64,000 nt of DNA from Karalla daura (GCA_029224185.1 CM055198.1:18524419-18588418); one strand, 5' to 3'. Shown: positions 33,921 through 46,510, counted from the stretch's first letter. The notes: generated by a model not told the origin, from the letters alone. Made by a program: numbers and translations.

Positions 33921-34356
33921 TTAAATTCCACACTGTCATCTCTTGCAGGACCTGTATCTCTGGCCGATGTAGCGGAGGGGCCGTGCTGACAGAAACAGTC
34001 GAGACAGCCTCGTAAATGGGTCACGTTGATTCGCCAGTGGTCATGAGAATGAACTGACTCGATTTAGAAAAAAGACGAGGCACGGTGTCAGGCCTGAGCG
34101 GGCTCTGTGTTGTGTGCATAGCACACTGTCGCCGGGCGCAGGGCTGACACGCCTGTGTTTGACTGATTATAAACCAGCGGTCGCTGGGAAGTCTCAGCGC
34201 TCCCTTTACTGCACGGGACAGACACTCAGGTCGGTGGATGGGCTCATTAAGCCGAGCCACAGCTCACCCTGCCCCGTAAGACTGGGTACAGTCAGAGGAG
34301 CTGGTTGCAGAAGACAGACGAAGTGTTGTGTGGGAGTCTCGAATCAGCGTAAACGT

Positions 34357-34520
34357 CCATGTTTTTAGACTGTGGACTGGAGTGGCTGTGGAAAACCAAC
34401 ACAGACATGGGAAGAATTCACACAGAAATATTCTTGGTTAGAACCAGGACTCGAACCCTGGTCCATCTTGCTGTGAGGTGTGAAGTGCTATCCTCTAAAT
34501 CCATTGTCCTTTCCAAAATT
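34357..34520 (+). repeat. 3' half of main dispersed repeat family
   Basis: Family landmarks: ATGTTTTTAGACTGTGGACT (34359), GGAAGAATTCACACAGAAAT (34410), ACCAGGACTCGAACCCTGG (34443) and CTTGCTGTGAGGTG (34468) with GTGCTATCC. Confidence 0.75.
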
Positions 34521-37500
34521 ACAGTTCTAGGCCACCCCATGTACAGGCCCAGTTCTGTCTGAAATTAAGGCCAGAAAAGCCCTCAAAACATGCTTAAAAA
34601 ATTAACATTTTATCTTTTCCATATGTTTTCGTGTCAAGCTTAAAGCTGGAAAACGATTAATCAAAAATCACATTTGGGGAGCAGAAAGCAGAGTAACCCT
34701 TATAACTTTTCCTGGTAAATAATCTAAAATGCTGATTACTCCTCTACCAATCATCTCACCACTTGTTTTGCAATAGTTGAGTCCTCATCTGTGCTTTTTC
34801 TTTCCAGGTGCTGTTTCATTTCTAGATTCAAGCATCTTAGAAACAATTTCCACATCCCAGGCTTGATATAAAAAAGACAGCAGGGAAACTGAAGTTCCTG
34901 CAGACTTACACTATACATTTCTATTTCTCTTTCTTCCTCAGCCACACAGTCAAAGGCCTGTTTCATCACTGCTTGCTAACCGTCTCGCCCTGTAGGTCTG
35001 GATCCACACACAGTGTGGCCAGGGGGCAGGGAGTCTGGGGAGGCAGCGGGTTTCATCACTCAGTGTGTTCCTCAGGCCTGCATCCCACAGGGCAGAGGGG
35101 GAATGTAATGAAATGGCTGCAGCTCGCATCAGTAGGAGAAGGAGGAGGAGGAGGAGGGTCGGAGCACAAGACAGTACCACAGTGACTCCAGCATTCCTAC
35201 TGAAGCATCTGCTAAGGTCATCCACTCTGGGCCCAAGTCCGAGCCCAAGGCTTCTTAGTGGCTCGGGGCTTCGTTCATGGAAATCTGGAGGAGATTTCCC
35301 AGATCGGAATGCCAGGCCCGGAGTCATCTCTCCCAGTTGTTTTTGCTCTGATTGGTTGTCTGTACCAGTGCTGCTTTGCTAATGTGTTACAGGGAGCAAG
35401 TGTGCAGCGATGGATCTTCGATCATGAGCTCTGTTTTAGAAACCTCGGTGCTCGCTCTGTGAACTGGAGCAGTTGCAACCACACAAAATACCACATGAGA
35501 CCAGAAGTAGTGACGCAAGACGCACGCCGGAGCGAAGCCTGGGAAACTGTGTCACTGAAAGTGCAGCAGCACGTCTTACATCCTCTTCAGGCCTGTTTGC
35601 ATTATTGTAACACCGTCGGACATTTGCGTCCAACAGAGTCAGCAAGTTGCAGGGTAGTGGCAAGAGTGCAATCATGGTATATTCCGACAGGTCACGACTT
35701 TTCCGCTCTGTACAGTCACCGAAACAAGAAATTGCTAAATCTATTTTCATGGTATTCTTCCAGTGCTCGAAACTTCACAAGGCTCATCCATAAGTCACTC
35801 CAGATATGATGTTTTAATCCAAATAAATCCCCTGCTCTGCCCTTGAAAATGACGCAAATTGGGATTTTTTTATTCTTTAACATAGGGAGGGTGAAACCAC
35901 AAGCACATGTGAGACTGGTGAGTAATTGTTTAATTTGTTGGGTGATTCATCTATGAACCCTATCGACCATGGAGTTGATATCTTTTTAATGAAAGCAAGG
36001 TAAAGTTCGTTAGGGAAATCTTTGATTAAAATGAAAAAAGACTGGATGTTTCATACCCTTTCCTGTGTACGGTTAGTGTACAAGATGATATGTTGGTACA
36101 GCTAATGTGAAAGAGAGCACTAGCAGAACAGGATGTAGAGGTATGAGATGTTTCTGTGGAAAACGCAAATCACAGTGAGTTGACACTGAAACTGAAAGCA
36201 TGTGAAACAAAAAAATGAGCTAAATTGTATACTATCCGTGTTGTCAAGTATGTGCCAGAAAATCTGGGTTGTTTTTACAGTTGAGTGTGCACAACTCTTA
36301 CGCTGCATTTCCTGGATTTTAAGATGTGGGTGCTGGGAAGCGAGTGATCGCTCCACCTTTCTACTTCAAATGACGAACTTGACAAGATTGTTTTATTATG
36401 TATTTGTTTTATTATGAATTCTGCCCACACTCTGTCGTCTCTACATTCGAGAGTTTGCATTTGTGCTGTTTTGAGAAATCGTGAGAGATCCTGAAACGAG
36501 AGCTTCATCTGAGACGTGACACTTGATGTGTTGATTACATATTGCGCAAGCAAAGCAAATCAGGAACAGGTACATTTACCAGAAGCTGGTTTGTTTAACC
36601 TCGATATTTACAAGAACAGTGCAAATCAGATGATCCATTTGAGAGAATGCTCACAACAGGGAGAGATTAGTAAAATATTAAATGAGATAAAGTAAGACAC
36701 AACGAAATTGCTCCAGTTCAACATGTAAAAGTTTTCAGGTTTCCTTGAAGTTGTGTTCATTTCGTAGCCATCAGTATCAGAACACTGTATCTGCACATGT
36801 GAACGTAAATGTGGCCACTTCATACACGTTGTGGCTGTGCACTTCAGATCGTATCCTTCAGGGGTGACGTGAGGGAAAGGGTCAAGTGTGCTGTGAAATT
36901 CAGTTAGATCTGGTGAGGTGCAGATTAGCTGCTGCTTGGGAGGTCAAGAGGTCATCATGATGCAACCCGGCCAGAGACGGTTGATGTTGTGAAAAGACTG
37001 AGGTCATGGAAACCAAAATACTGTCGACGGGGGACAAATTAAGTTTGAATTCAGCCTCACAAAACTGCAGGATCTCTAGTCAGGAGGATCGGCTCCTTGT
37101 ATGTTTTCTCATGTGTGACTGTGTATCAAAATGGTTAGAAATGTCACGAAACTGCTACTTTCTGTCCATTTTCTGAGCTGCCGCTGTGTTCCCAAGCTTT
37201 AAAATGGAAATTTTGTCATCATTTGAACAGCTACTCACCTTAGTTTCGCACATTCCTAATCTTAAAAAAAAATCTTTTTGATCAGGTCTGAAATGCAGCC
37301 TCGCTGCTGGTCAGTCTGCACATGCAAGTTTTTGTGTGATTACACAACCTTTCAGATGCAGTGATAAATGAACCTCAGAAAGCAGGAAAAAAAAAGAAAG
37401 AGTCTGACTGGAACCAGTAGAAAACCAATGAGCAGCATAAAAAAACTGGATGATTTTGTGTGTGAGAGTGTGTGGTATGTACTGTATATCAGTGTGTGAG

Positions 37501-38000
37501 GGCATGGGTGTGTGTTTGCTTGCAAGAGGCCCAGTGAGTGGGAGAGTCAGGCTCTGCTGGGACTCACAGCTGCTTCATGGTGCTGTTCCAGGAAGAGCTG
37601 CTGGACTTGTTAGTGTTTACTGGCAGCAAGTTTGTGTGTCTGCGTGTGTGTGTATCTTTGCCTCAGTGCGTTAAACTGGGTGTTGGTCCACTCTTGTGAG
37701 GCCACTCTTGCTCTCCTCCTCAGTTGCCCTCACACTCCTTTAGGTCTTCCTCCGAAATTCGCAACGAGATGAACTGGTGGCGTTTTGCCACGACACACAC
37801 TACGAGAGCAGCCACCGGCTGAGGCGTGATTCCACCTTAAACAAGTGGGCAGTTATGTCCAGCAGAACAGCAAAGTAGGAACAGGCTGATTACTGGCTTG
37901 AAGGTAAAAGAATCAGAAACATGATCACTGCCAAGCTTTTATACGACTCAGCGATTCCAGATGCAAGAGTTTGTTTTACTGTTAGTTGCAAAAATAGTCA
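34521..38000. other. unique DNA without recognised features
   Basis: A (GGA)n run lies at 35134-35157. The 183-codon plus frame 35258-35809 has mixed composition but no recognisable domain, no bounding splice sites and a length that chance predicts about once in a window of this size. AT-rich parts at 36.0-36.8 kb. Confidence 0.6.
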
Positions 38001-38063
38001 TAAATATATACACACATATATACACACATATATACATATATATATACATATATACATATATAT
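38001..38063 (+). repeat. (ATAC/TATA)n tract
   Basis: TATACACACATATA-type words, repeated four to five times. It adjoins the TG tract at 38070. Confidence 0.95.
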
Positions 38064-38066
38064 GTC

Positions 38067-38069
<3 letters not shown>

Positions 38070-38117
<48 letters not shown>
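38070..38117 (+). repeat. (TG)n microsatellite
   Basis: Forty-eight bases of TG, giving with the AT/ACAT block a ~115-bp compound tract. Confidence 0.97.
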
Positions 38118-38120
<3 letters not shown>

Positions 38121-38205
38121 AGATATGTGTGTTTGCGATATAAGATAAGATAGAGAATTATCTATATAGTCAGTATATGTAGATTTAAATTAAATTATAT
38201 GTAGA

Positions 38206-38232
38206 TATATAGATGGATAGATAGACAGACCT
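38206..38232 (+). repeat. (GATA)n imperfect microsatellite
   Basis: TAGA/GATA tetramers with GGAT and CAGA variants. Confidence 0.85.
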
Positions 38233-38263
38233 AGATGTGATAAGTTAGGCTCTGATTGTTCTA

Positions 38264-38360
38264 AACCTACATGTTCTTGGACACAGAGGGGCTCTCACTC
38301 TGACCAGGTATTGAACCCAGGTGACAATGTTAATTTTCACCAGTCCACGGCGTCACCCAT
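38264..38360 (+). repeat. diverged 3' part of main dispersed repeat family
   Basis: CCTACATGTTCTTGG (38266), GGCTCTCACTCTGACCAGG (38290) and ATTGAACCCAGGTGACAATG (38310) follow in the family order. The middle of the unit is missing. Confidence 0.5.
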
Positions 38361-38864
38361 AATGAGCACCTGACAACAATTCAAATGATGTGTGTAAAGG
38401 AAAGCATGAAGATGTACGTATGTATATACGGATCAGTGTCGAGCTGCTGTGTTTCCCACAGGTGACAGATACTTTTAATGCACAGGTTTATACAGTAATG
38501 TTACACAGGAGAAGGATCTTAATCCCCCATACGCTGCTAGACTTTGTACTCACTCCAGGTAATATACTGCAGGTATGCTGTCAAAAACATGAAGCTACAA
38601 ACTCGCTCCTTGTCCGAGCATAATTCTGCCAGCACTACATCACTCTGACAGAGACTGAGTAAATATTCCAGCGAACATACGTCTGCGGGAGAAGAGTTGT
38701 GAATCCATCATGACACTAAGTCCCCTCGGTTACTGCTCAGCCCCTCAGGGGTCTTGTCATGCTCTGAAAGGGCAGGCGAACAGACTAAACATGGCAAGGC
38801 TGGCCTTTCTCTTCACTAAGCCCAGTCATCTCGAGCCCAGGTGTAGACTGACTCCCTTAAACAC

Positions 38865-38869
<5 letters not shown>
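38361..38869. other. unique DNA without recognised features
   Basis: No feature recognised. Confidence 0.6.

Positions 38870-38908
<39 letters not shown>
38870..38908 (+). repeat. (TG)n microsatellite
   Basis: Pure TG tract. Confidence 0.97.
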
Positions 38909-38912
<4 letters not shown>

Positions 38913-40283
38913 GATGTGTGACTCCACCAGGTGATGTACAGTATGGAGAGACGTAATCCCTGACAGGATACATTGTCATTGTAATGTCATAACGCCCGAT
39001 GTGGATGAGGGGGTTTGCCAGTCTGTTTTTTTTTTTTTCAGTTCTCTTCACTTATCAATGGCAGTTTCACTGGGTTTCATGTTCAAAGGAATTTCCCCGA
39101 AAATCCCTGTGCGTTGCACAAGAACCACAAGGCTCTCAGAGTCTGGTCGTGTGTGTTTTCATGTGATCGAGAAGTCTGCTGTGGTTTGTTAAACGTTCAC
39201 CAATTGTGAATCTGTGGTGGCGTATTCTGTACTCTGGAAAACACAGCGTCCTCATCAGCATAAAGAAATAAGGAAACTCGTAAAAAAAAAAGAAACAGCT
39301 TCTGTTCCTCCTGTTGTCTGGGGATTCAGTGTGGAGACTTCAGAAGCATCTATAGAGTATAATGTTGTTTATTATGTAAATTAATCTTCATATGAAATAA
39401 GAAATGTTTACACTCACCTTTTTAAAGGTGCAACAGAGCTCTTTTTAGAGCTCTGTTTGGGCCTGTGGCATTCATTTGGTTGCAATCTGCAAACTGCATG
39501 CTGGATCCTGCACCCTCGACCTTTAAAGCTGCAGCCAGGCCTAATGGGAAGGGTTAGACTGAAAATTATTTTAAGTATAGGGTATAAAGGATAAATCTTG
39601 TGTGCCTTATTGTTGTAGCTTTTGCCACTTTTTCTTCTGGTCATGATAACATTGGGCTCATAAATCTAATTGCTGAGATCTGGGCACACGGCAACTTCCC
39701 TTAAAGAGAAGCCAGTGGGATAAGGAGCAGAATGAGACTTTGAACAAACCTCCAAGGTTGTGCCTTGGAGACAAAGTGAGGACAAACATTAAAATGTCTC
39801 TCGTTGACATTTCTCTCAGTTTCAGATCCAAATAATGAGGCTTTCTTAATATGACTTCATCAATGCCCTCTTAACAAGTCGAGAACCGATGATTTGGGGT
39901 TTATCAGTTACTTCAGTGAATATATCATTATCATAACTGATAAAAATAACAGCCAAAACTACGGCAGGACGACCCAAGAAGTATTATGACAGAGTAATAT
40001 AATAATCGTCATAAATTCTAAAATGTCTCAAACTCGTTGGCAACAGAATAACAAGAGGCCATTTGGAGATTTCTGGGCACCTGATAAAACTAGAAATAAC
40101 TGCTGATTTGAAAAGTTAAAGTTAACTTTGAAACAAAGATTCAGTTTCAGCACCGTCCTTTAACATCTGTAGCAAAGAGGTTCTCAGCTCAGCTGTGGTG
40201 TAGTAAAACGTAATGTAATAAAGGATCTCGACAGTACAGAGAACTGTGTGTGCACCTCTCAACGCCTGTCTTCATGCCTCGTC

Positions 40284-40286
<3 letters not shown>
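38909..40286. other. unique AT-leaning DNA
   Basis: Homopolymer runs (T12 near 39.03 kb, A9 near 39.28 kb) but no repeat family or gene recognised. An imperfect inverted pair AGAGCTCTTTTTAGAGCTCT lies near 39.43 kb. Confidence 0.6.

Positions 40287-40330
<44 letters not shown>
40287..40330 (+). repeat. (TG)n microsatellite
   Basis: Pure TG tract. Confidence 0.97.
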
Positions 40331-40333
<3 letters not shown>

Positions 40334-40516
40334 GCGGGTATATGAGACAAAGATTACATGGAGATAAGAGCAGCAAAAATGGCCTCAGGAGTCCTGCCCG
40401 GACCTCAGCAAGAGAAGCAAGAGGAAATGGGTCCAGAGGCCAGACTCAGCTGTGTATATATTCGGCGGGGATCTGAAAGTGGCCGTGTACCCATCCTCCC
40501 CTGCCTCCCACCACCC

Positions 40517-40555
40517 GCTCCCTCCCCTCCCTCCCCTCCCTCCCTCCCTCCTTCG
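40517..40555 (+). repeat. (CCCTC)n/(CCTC)n tract
   Basis: C-rich pentamers and tetramers. Creates Pro-rich frames. Confidence 0.9.
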
Positions 40556-40750
40556 CTCTGTTGGCCAGCGCCACTCTGTGCGTCTCAGGGCAGATTTCTC
40601 CCACAGTTGGGAGTGCTGGGTTGTGTGGCGGCCTGTTTATACTGGAGCGTGGACTTCCTAGTGGCAGCCTGCACCTATCTAAACATCCCCCCGGCCGCTG
40701 CTCTGTGTTCCCGGCCTCGCACAGCCCCCCACCCCCGTCCGCCTCATCCC

Positions 40751-40783
40751 CACCCTCCTCACCCTCCTCACCCTCCTCACCCG
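40751..40783 (+). repeat. (ACCCTCCTC)n nonamer minisatellite
   Basis: Three tandem 9-mers and a partial fourth. Because 9 is a multiple of 3, a frame through it appears as Pro-Ser-Ser repeats. Confidence 0.92.
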
Positions 40784-41681
40784 TCTCTCTCTCTCTGTCT
40801 CACACCCTCTTGCTTTATCGCTACTTCATTGTAGGTCCTATTGTCATATCTTCTCACCGTGCATCTTTCCCTTCTGCCTTTTCCTTCCGTACCCCCCCTC
40901 TCTCTCTCTCTTTCTTTCTCTTTCTCTTCCTCTTTTCTTTTGCACCCTCTCTTCCTTCCTTTTCTCTGCTTCATCTTTCTCGTTATGCTCCTGCGGCCTG
41001 TTCCCATGATGCCGTTTTTTTGTCCAGTTTCACACTTTCACACAAAAGCAGTATAAAGTGGATAATGGGGGAGTTCTTATAAGCACCCCTTCTGTTTGGT
41101 CTGCTTGGGTTTGTTTACTTATTATGTCTATCGATTAGCCTGGTGGGTTTTTGAATTTCTAATCTTATTTTAATGAGACTTTTTTTCCCCAAACCACATG
41201 GAGACGAGCAAAGCATGAATCGATTAAACTACATTCTCAGATAGGAGCTACAGTAACAGTGTGATTATTATGAACAACTGCTCTAATATACAGTGGAGGT
41301 ATCACATTTCATATATTACTTAAGTGTATTAGCATACACACATATGTAATAAAATATAACATCGTCTAAGTACAAATACATGTGAATGGTTTTAAATCCT
41401 GATAAATAAGGCTGACTATGTTATGTAACCTCTGCCACCACTTTTTGGAGTGGTTCATTTTCCCTTTAAACTCACTCGCACTTTGACACTTTGACTTGAT
41501 TTACGTGATAAGTTTGATATGTTTGTGCAGGATCAGAAAGAACTTCATTAAGTCGAGGGAAATGTCTGCTGGAACTACATGTCACTTGACTGTACATTAC
41601 ACTAATTGATCATATAACCGAGATTAGTTGCTGTCATTACTGTATCTTCACATGATCAGTGGATTACAGGATCTCCTTCTG
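40784..41681. other. CT-rich then AT-rich unique DNA
   Basis: CT-rich to 40.98 kb, then AT-rich. No gene or repeat family recognised. Confidence 0.6.
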
Positions 41682-41718
41682 TCACACACACACACACACA
41701 CACGCACACACACACGCA
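41682..41718 (+). repeat. (CA)n microsatellite
   Basis: CA tract with two GCAC variants. Confidence 0.95.
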
Positions 41719-41904
41719 CGTCAAACATACAACACTCCTCCCCTTTGTTTGTTTATTTGTATGATTATCAGCTCCCGTCTAAAGGAGCAGCAGCAGGATA
41801 TCTGGTGTAACACAATAGCGGGCTCCACTCCCCGGGGAGCCCTCCTCTGTGCGGTAACTCCAGCGGAGCATCAAGCTTAGCTTTATCGCTTCTGTCCAGG
41901 GAGC

Positions 41905-41941
41905 TGCAGTTCTCGCCCCGCGGCGAGCTGCGAGAACTGCA
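41905..41941. other. perfect 12-bp-stem hairpin (inverted repeat)
   Basis: TGCAGTTCTCGC (41905-41916) and GCGAGAACTGCA (41930-41941) are exact reverse complements separated by 13 bases that contain CCGCGG. GC-rich with six CpG in or beside it. Pairing does not extend outward, so the stem is too short for a microRNA precursor. It could be a palindromic protein-binding site or a structured RNA element. Confidence 0.8.
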
Positions 41942-42486
41942 TCATGGGGCTGTTTGTGTGTTTCATTCCCAGCCTCTCTCCACCTCCTGCACTGGCGAGT
42001 CCTTATCACAGTCATGGCTTCACGCAGCTGAAGAATGAGCTCTCCCCAGGGGGATCTCGCTCGGGCCCGTTTTGGGCTGTTTGCTAGATGTGAGCGGCGA
42101 TGATTGAATGATTAGTTCTAGTCCGAGGTGAGGTATGTTGGACAAGCAAAGGGCTGTGAAGTCTCAGAGGACGCGTGCAGCATGCTCGTGTTTGGAATGT
42201 GTGTGTAAAAGCTCGGGCGAAGCTGGGAGTGTGAAGTATGGAGGTCCGGCGAGAGCAGGGCCAGAGAAAGCTGCAGTGAAAGCGCGCCCTTGCTGACAGA
42301 TGAATTGCTCTAATTAGAAATCCATAACATCCTGCCACATGGCCGCCTTATCCCCAGCACACTTCCTGCTCTGGGCCAGGCTGACGACAGCCAGCCCCGC
42401 TCCTTCCGTCACTCTGAGCGAGGGAACGAATGGATGAACGAGTGTGGGTGTCTCCTCCAGCACATGCCCCCTGTCTTATCTGTCAA

Positions 42487-42532
42487 CCCCCCCTCTCTCC
42501 CTCCCTCCTTCCCTCCTTCCCTCCCTTCCCTC
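42487..42532 (+). repeat. (CCCTCCTT)n tract
   Basis: Imperfect CCCT/CCTT repeats. Confidence 0.88.
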
Positions 42533-42753
42533 GGACCACAATCGAGCATAAGGCCTGCGTGCGTTGTGTGTGTGTGTGTGTTAGTGTGTTGCACAAGTGT
42601 GTGTCATCCCGGCCCTTTGTGTCTGGGGTCTTGTTCAGCTGGCTGGCTCTCTGTCTCTATCACTTCCTCTGTTTTTGCCACTCTCAATCACACTGCCGCT
42701 CTATCCGTCTGCTCGTCTTCTCGCTCCTCCTTCTCCCTCGTTCTCCCTCCCAG

Positions 42754-43131
42754 GTGTCTGGATGGGGGGGCACGAGTTGAGCGAGACCAGACGCCATATT
42801 TACAATACAGATGATAACAGCGGTTGCAGGCCTGGCGAGGAAGGACGCTCTGGCAGCAGCAGCGGTGCCAGCTCAGTGGACACACTCCAGGCCAGGAGAC
42901 AATCTGCTCTGCACATTAAGCGAGACATAACAGAGATCAATGACCCATCATAAACATTATGCAAAGCTTAATGGGCCGGCTGAATGCTCTGCTATATCTC
43001 CAGCCCCGTAATGAGATGAAGAGGCTCTGGAGGATGTTTAATGCTCCTGTAACTGCTAATCTCTACACTGAAGAAAGGATTCACCACAAGTGTTTCTCAT
43101 AAGGCAGTGTTAATGAGTAGGGCTCTTACAG
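42754..43131 (+). other. exon-like or conserved-element-like segment
   Basis: It begins after a pyrimidine tract ending CCTCCCAG (AG 42752-42753) and ends at CTTACAG/GTAAGTGC (donor from 43132), an ideal donor. The open frame inside it (ending Arg-Asp-Ile-Thr-Glu-Ile-Asn-Asp-Pro-Ser, stop at ~42951) does not reach the donor, so a spliced product would be non-coding or have its stop in this exon. Its second half, with ATTATGCAAAGCTTAATGGG (42957) and CCCGTAATGAGATGAAGAGG, has the texture of a conserved non-coding element. Both readings are tentative. Confidence 0.25.
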
Positions 43132-43994
43132 GTAAGTGCTGGGGCAAACATAAGGTGTCTTAATGGGGTGTTTAGCTTTTACAACATGCCATAGCAGGCT
43201 TACTGCACATTTGGGAGATGTGTGCTCACGTCTGGAACACTTTAGGAGGCCTGCGACACAACTATTGTGATGAAAATTACTGTGTTTTATGTGTCTTTAC
43301 TAATTAGATTTACTCTGCTGGTATCACATTAAACTAGTTCCAGTGAGTTGCGCTCATTTGCACCTCACATAATTGGATTTCTTTAAATGTGGCTTCAGTT
43401 TTAAGAAAACTCCCGACATTTGCTCACATGTGGATGAAACATCAGCTCGAAGGTGGCAAGATTATTAATGTCCTATAAAGAGCTGTCCATCCTGTTTTTA
43501 TTACACTTTGTTGAATGCTCTTACACAGCAGAAGAAGCAGAATCAGGTACAGAACCCAAAATGTCAAGCTTTATTCAAAAATTCTGGTCTATCAGCCTTT
43601 ATTACATTTTCTCCTTTTCACTGTGCCATTTTTTCCATCCGTCAAACATAAAAATTGCAACATGTCAGCTTTCTATTTCAAACGTCTGGCCTCTCCATTC
43701 AGTTGTCTGTACAAATTCAAAGAGAGGATAACCACAGGTGGCTGGCTGGATACGTACGTAAATGCACCTATCAAATCAATCATACTTATTAGATCTTGTT
43801 GCAGAGTGGGCACTGCTGTGGCTTTTTACATTGTTGTCAGGCCCACAAAACAGCTCCGTGACCTATAGTGGATACACACAGTTGAAAAAAGACTGGTATG
43901 AAACTTTCCAAAGGATGGAAGTAATCACCAAGAACGGTATTGTATTCATTGGCATTTACCATGCCCTCTGAGGGGAAGATTAGACCCAATCGAG
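43132..43994. other. unique AT-leaning DNA
   Basis: Frames of up to 117 codons (43515-43868) have no recognisable domain. Confidence 0.6.
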
Positions 43995-44130
43995 AGAAGG
44001 AAAAAATCAGCCCACCTGCTTTTAATATGCACTTTATCCCTCATTTTACGCTGGCACTATCTGCATTTCGGGGCACGGCTGTCAGTGTTCAGCAGGCAGA
44101 CTTAAAGACTGCAGCTAAGCATCTTTAACA
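43995..44130. promoter_or_regulatory. conserved-element-like unique block
   Basis: CTTTTAATATGCACTTTATC with CATTTTACGCTGGC and CGGGGCACGGCTGTCAG. Balanced composition without simple repeats. Conservation untested. Confidence 0.25.
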
Positions 44131-45245
44131 GCACCATCGCATTTTTGTGCTCAACAAATTGGTGGAATTTCAGGACACGCTCTCGTCCTGATGTAAAATA
44201 CAGCAGCACCAGACATTCACAGAAATGTTCAGGATCTGCGGTCACACGCACTCACACGTACACACAATGTCACAGTGTAGGATTCACTGTGGTTGAAGCA
44301 GACTGGTCTGCTACTATTGTCTTTATCCCTTTTGTCTTTTCAATGACCCCCCCACCCCTCTCCTCCCCTCTCCTCCTTCCACACACACACACCCAGAAAC
44401 ACATGGCAGCGCACACACATCCAAACACATCAGCTCACACACAAACACAATGTTGGTGCGTGCGCCCACACACATGTGCACACACACACATATACCAGTA
44501 TAGATGAACTTCTGGCTTCATGTTTAAAGTATGCAGTGTGTGTGCCTGTGTCAAAAAAAAAACATGCAGAGGGGGAGAAACAGGCAACTGAGAAGGCAAA
44601 AGTGGGACAAGAGAGAGTCAGAGAAAGAGGGAGAGAGAAGTTGAGCCACAGAACAACGCTGCTGCGAGCAGCTGTGGCACTCCCAGATTTCCCCCTGATT
44701 GCTTTCAGCTGGTACTTGAACCCTGGGCCTTTTGGGTTTTGGAGGCCAGCCCAGACCCCACAATCCCCCCAGCGCCCCATCCAGCTGCCTGACCCCTCCC
44801 TGACCCCGTGCCGAGGATAGGAAAATACGAGCCGTGCCAAGCCAGAGAGACTCTTTTATTTTGCCTGCTGGCATGCTGCCGGTGACCAGGGCTTACATAA
44901 TGGGAAACATAGCAGGACCCAGGAGAAAGCAGCCCCTGCACCCCCCTCCTCTCCCCTCCCCTCCTTTCTCTTTTTCCTCACCAATCGATCCTCCCCTTTC
45001 TCCCCCATCTCCTTTCTCCTCGTCTTCATTTCTTTTCCCACTCCTGCTCCCCTCTCGCCTCCACTTGCTCCATCCTCTTCCTTCCCCTGTGCACTCTGCC
45101 TCCCCTCCTGTTTGTGATATATCTTTTTGGGCCCACTCGCCCGGGCACATTTATTACAGACGGCCTCGACACAATCCTGAAGCCGAGCCACCAGCAACAC
45201 AACGGCACAGCGCGCGCACACGGACACACTCAAGAACACACGTGT

Positions 45246-45246
<1 letters not shown>
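44131..45246. other. CA-rich, then unique, then CT-rich DNA
   Basis: Imperfect CA stretches at 44.38-44.50 kb. C- and CT-rich from 44.93 to 45.12 kb. Apparent minus frames of 149 and 136 codons are composition artefacts. Confidence 0.6.

Positions 45247-45298
<52 letters not shown>
45247..45298 (+). repeat. (TG)n microsatellite
   Basis: Pure TG tract. Confidence 0.97.
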
Positions 45299-45300
<2 letters not shown>

Positions 45301-46279
45301 CACATTCTGATTCATTTACAGCCTGTGTCGTGCATCCGAGCTTTAACGGGAGAATGTATATAAGGCAATTAAAAGCTACTTCCACCTAAGGTCATAGAGA
45401 GCAGCAATACATTATGGCATATCATGGTAATCTTCAGTGTTTTACCACTCCATTTATGCTTTTACCACCATGTTTTATGACCCCAGTGTGGTTATGTGGT
45501 GTCTTGAGGTTTTTGTTTTGCTTTATTTTAACCCAATAAAGTAAATTCCTATCGACCGCGTTAGCATGGCAATAAAGTCTCAAATCATGAATTAGTCACT
45601 TTACTTAAAGAAACACTACGTTATGATCATCAGTTGTTTCTAATTCATGATCCACTATAGCGTCACTTCGACTTATGGGTGGACTTATGAGGTTCACATT
45701 TCAATCTTCCCTGTCAGTGTGATCAGATGAGTTAACATACTTTGAAATTACAGATCACGTCTGTTGCCATTTATTTGGTTTCATTTTATGACTCCCCATT
45801 TATTTAGAAAAAAGGATCATTTGGAAAGACAAGAAAACAGCACCACCGAAAACAAGTACTTGGTGTATTTGTGCTTGGTTTTCCTCTCCGTCTGAAGTAA
45901 AAATGGAGGAGCGGAGCAGCTTGTCAAACCTCTTGATCTGCCAAGTAACCTTTCCACTCACGTTGGCCTCTCAATTTGATAGCGTCCACTGGGAGCCAAT
46001 TTGGAGGTGATCATAAACCAATTAGTCGTATTGTGTTTTTTTAGGATGACATCAGTGGACCGCAGCGCTCTGGTTCAGTAGGACCTAGACTGGCTCGCTT
46101 CAGCCCAGGCAGACACCACAGAGAGAGGTGGCCTGTGTGTCTGCTTTGTAAAATCCCCCAGAGCAAGAGTGTCGAGACTGTTCGGTCTATTTTAGTTTGA
46201 TTCACGCTTCATTGGGAGCTATTACGGTACAGATGGTTGAAACAATGTGATCGGGCAAGCACGAGAGAAGCAGCCACTT
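45299..46279. other. unique DNA without recognised features
   Basis: The 45.89-46.08 kb part has balanced, CpG-containing composition but no distinctive motif cluster. Confidence 0.55.
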
Positions 46280-46510
46280 CGGCTTACAGGATGATCGCAG
46301 TTTTTAACAACTCTGGCATCATTTATTTATCACATTATAACCTCAATTTTACTGTCTTTTATGATCGTGCCAAAGTAATGTGCCTAGAGCACCGTGACAT
46401 TACCAATAAAACCTCCATGGATGAGAAAATGCTGGATGCCATTTTGTTTCTACACTGCACTGAAACAAGCTGCGATCGTTTTTGTTGTTTCTCCGACAAG
46501 TAAAAACATC
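46280..46510. promoter_or_regulatory. conserved-element-like unique block
   Basis: No simple repeat, regular spacing of AT-rich cores (TTTATTTATCACATTATAAC near 46.32 kb) and a long open plus frame (46237-46503, 88 codons) of mixed composition without a known domain. Either a regulatory element or, less likely, a short exon. Confidence 0.22.

Noticed and set aside
35258..35809. 183-codon plus frame of mixed composition
   Set aside because: No recognisable domain, no splice sites at its edges. A rough estimate (stop frequency 3/64 over both strands) predicts about one frame of this length by chance in 64 kb.
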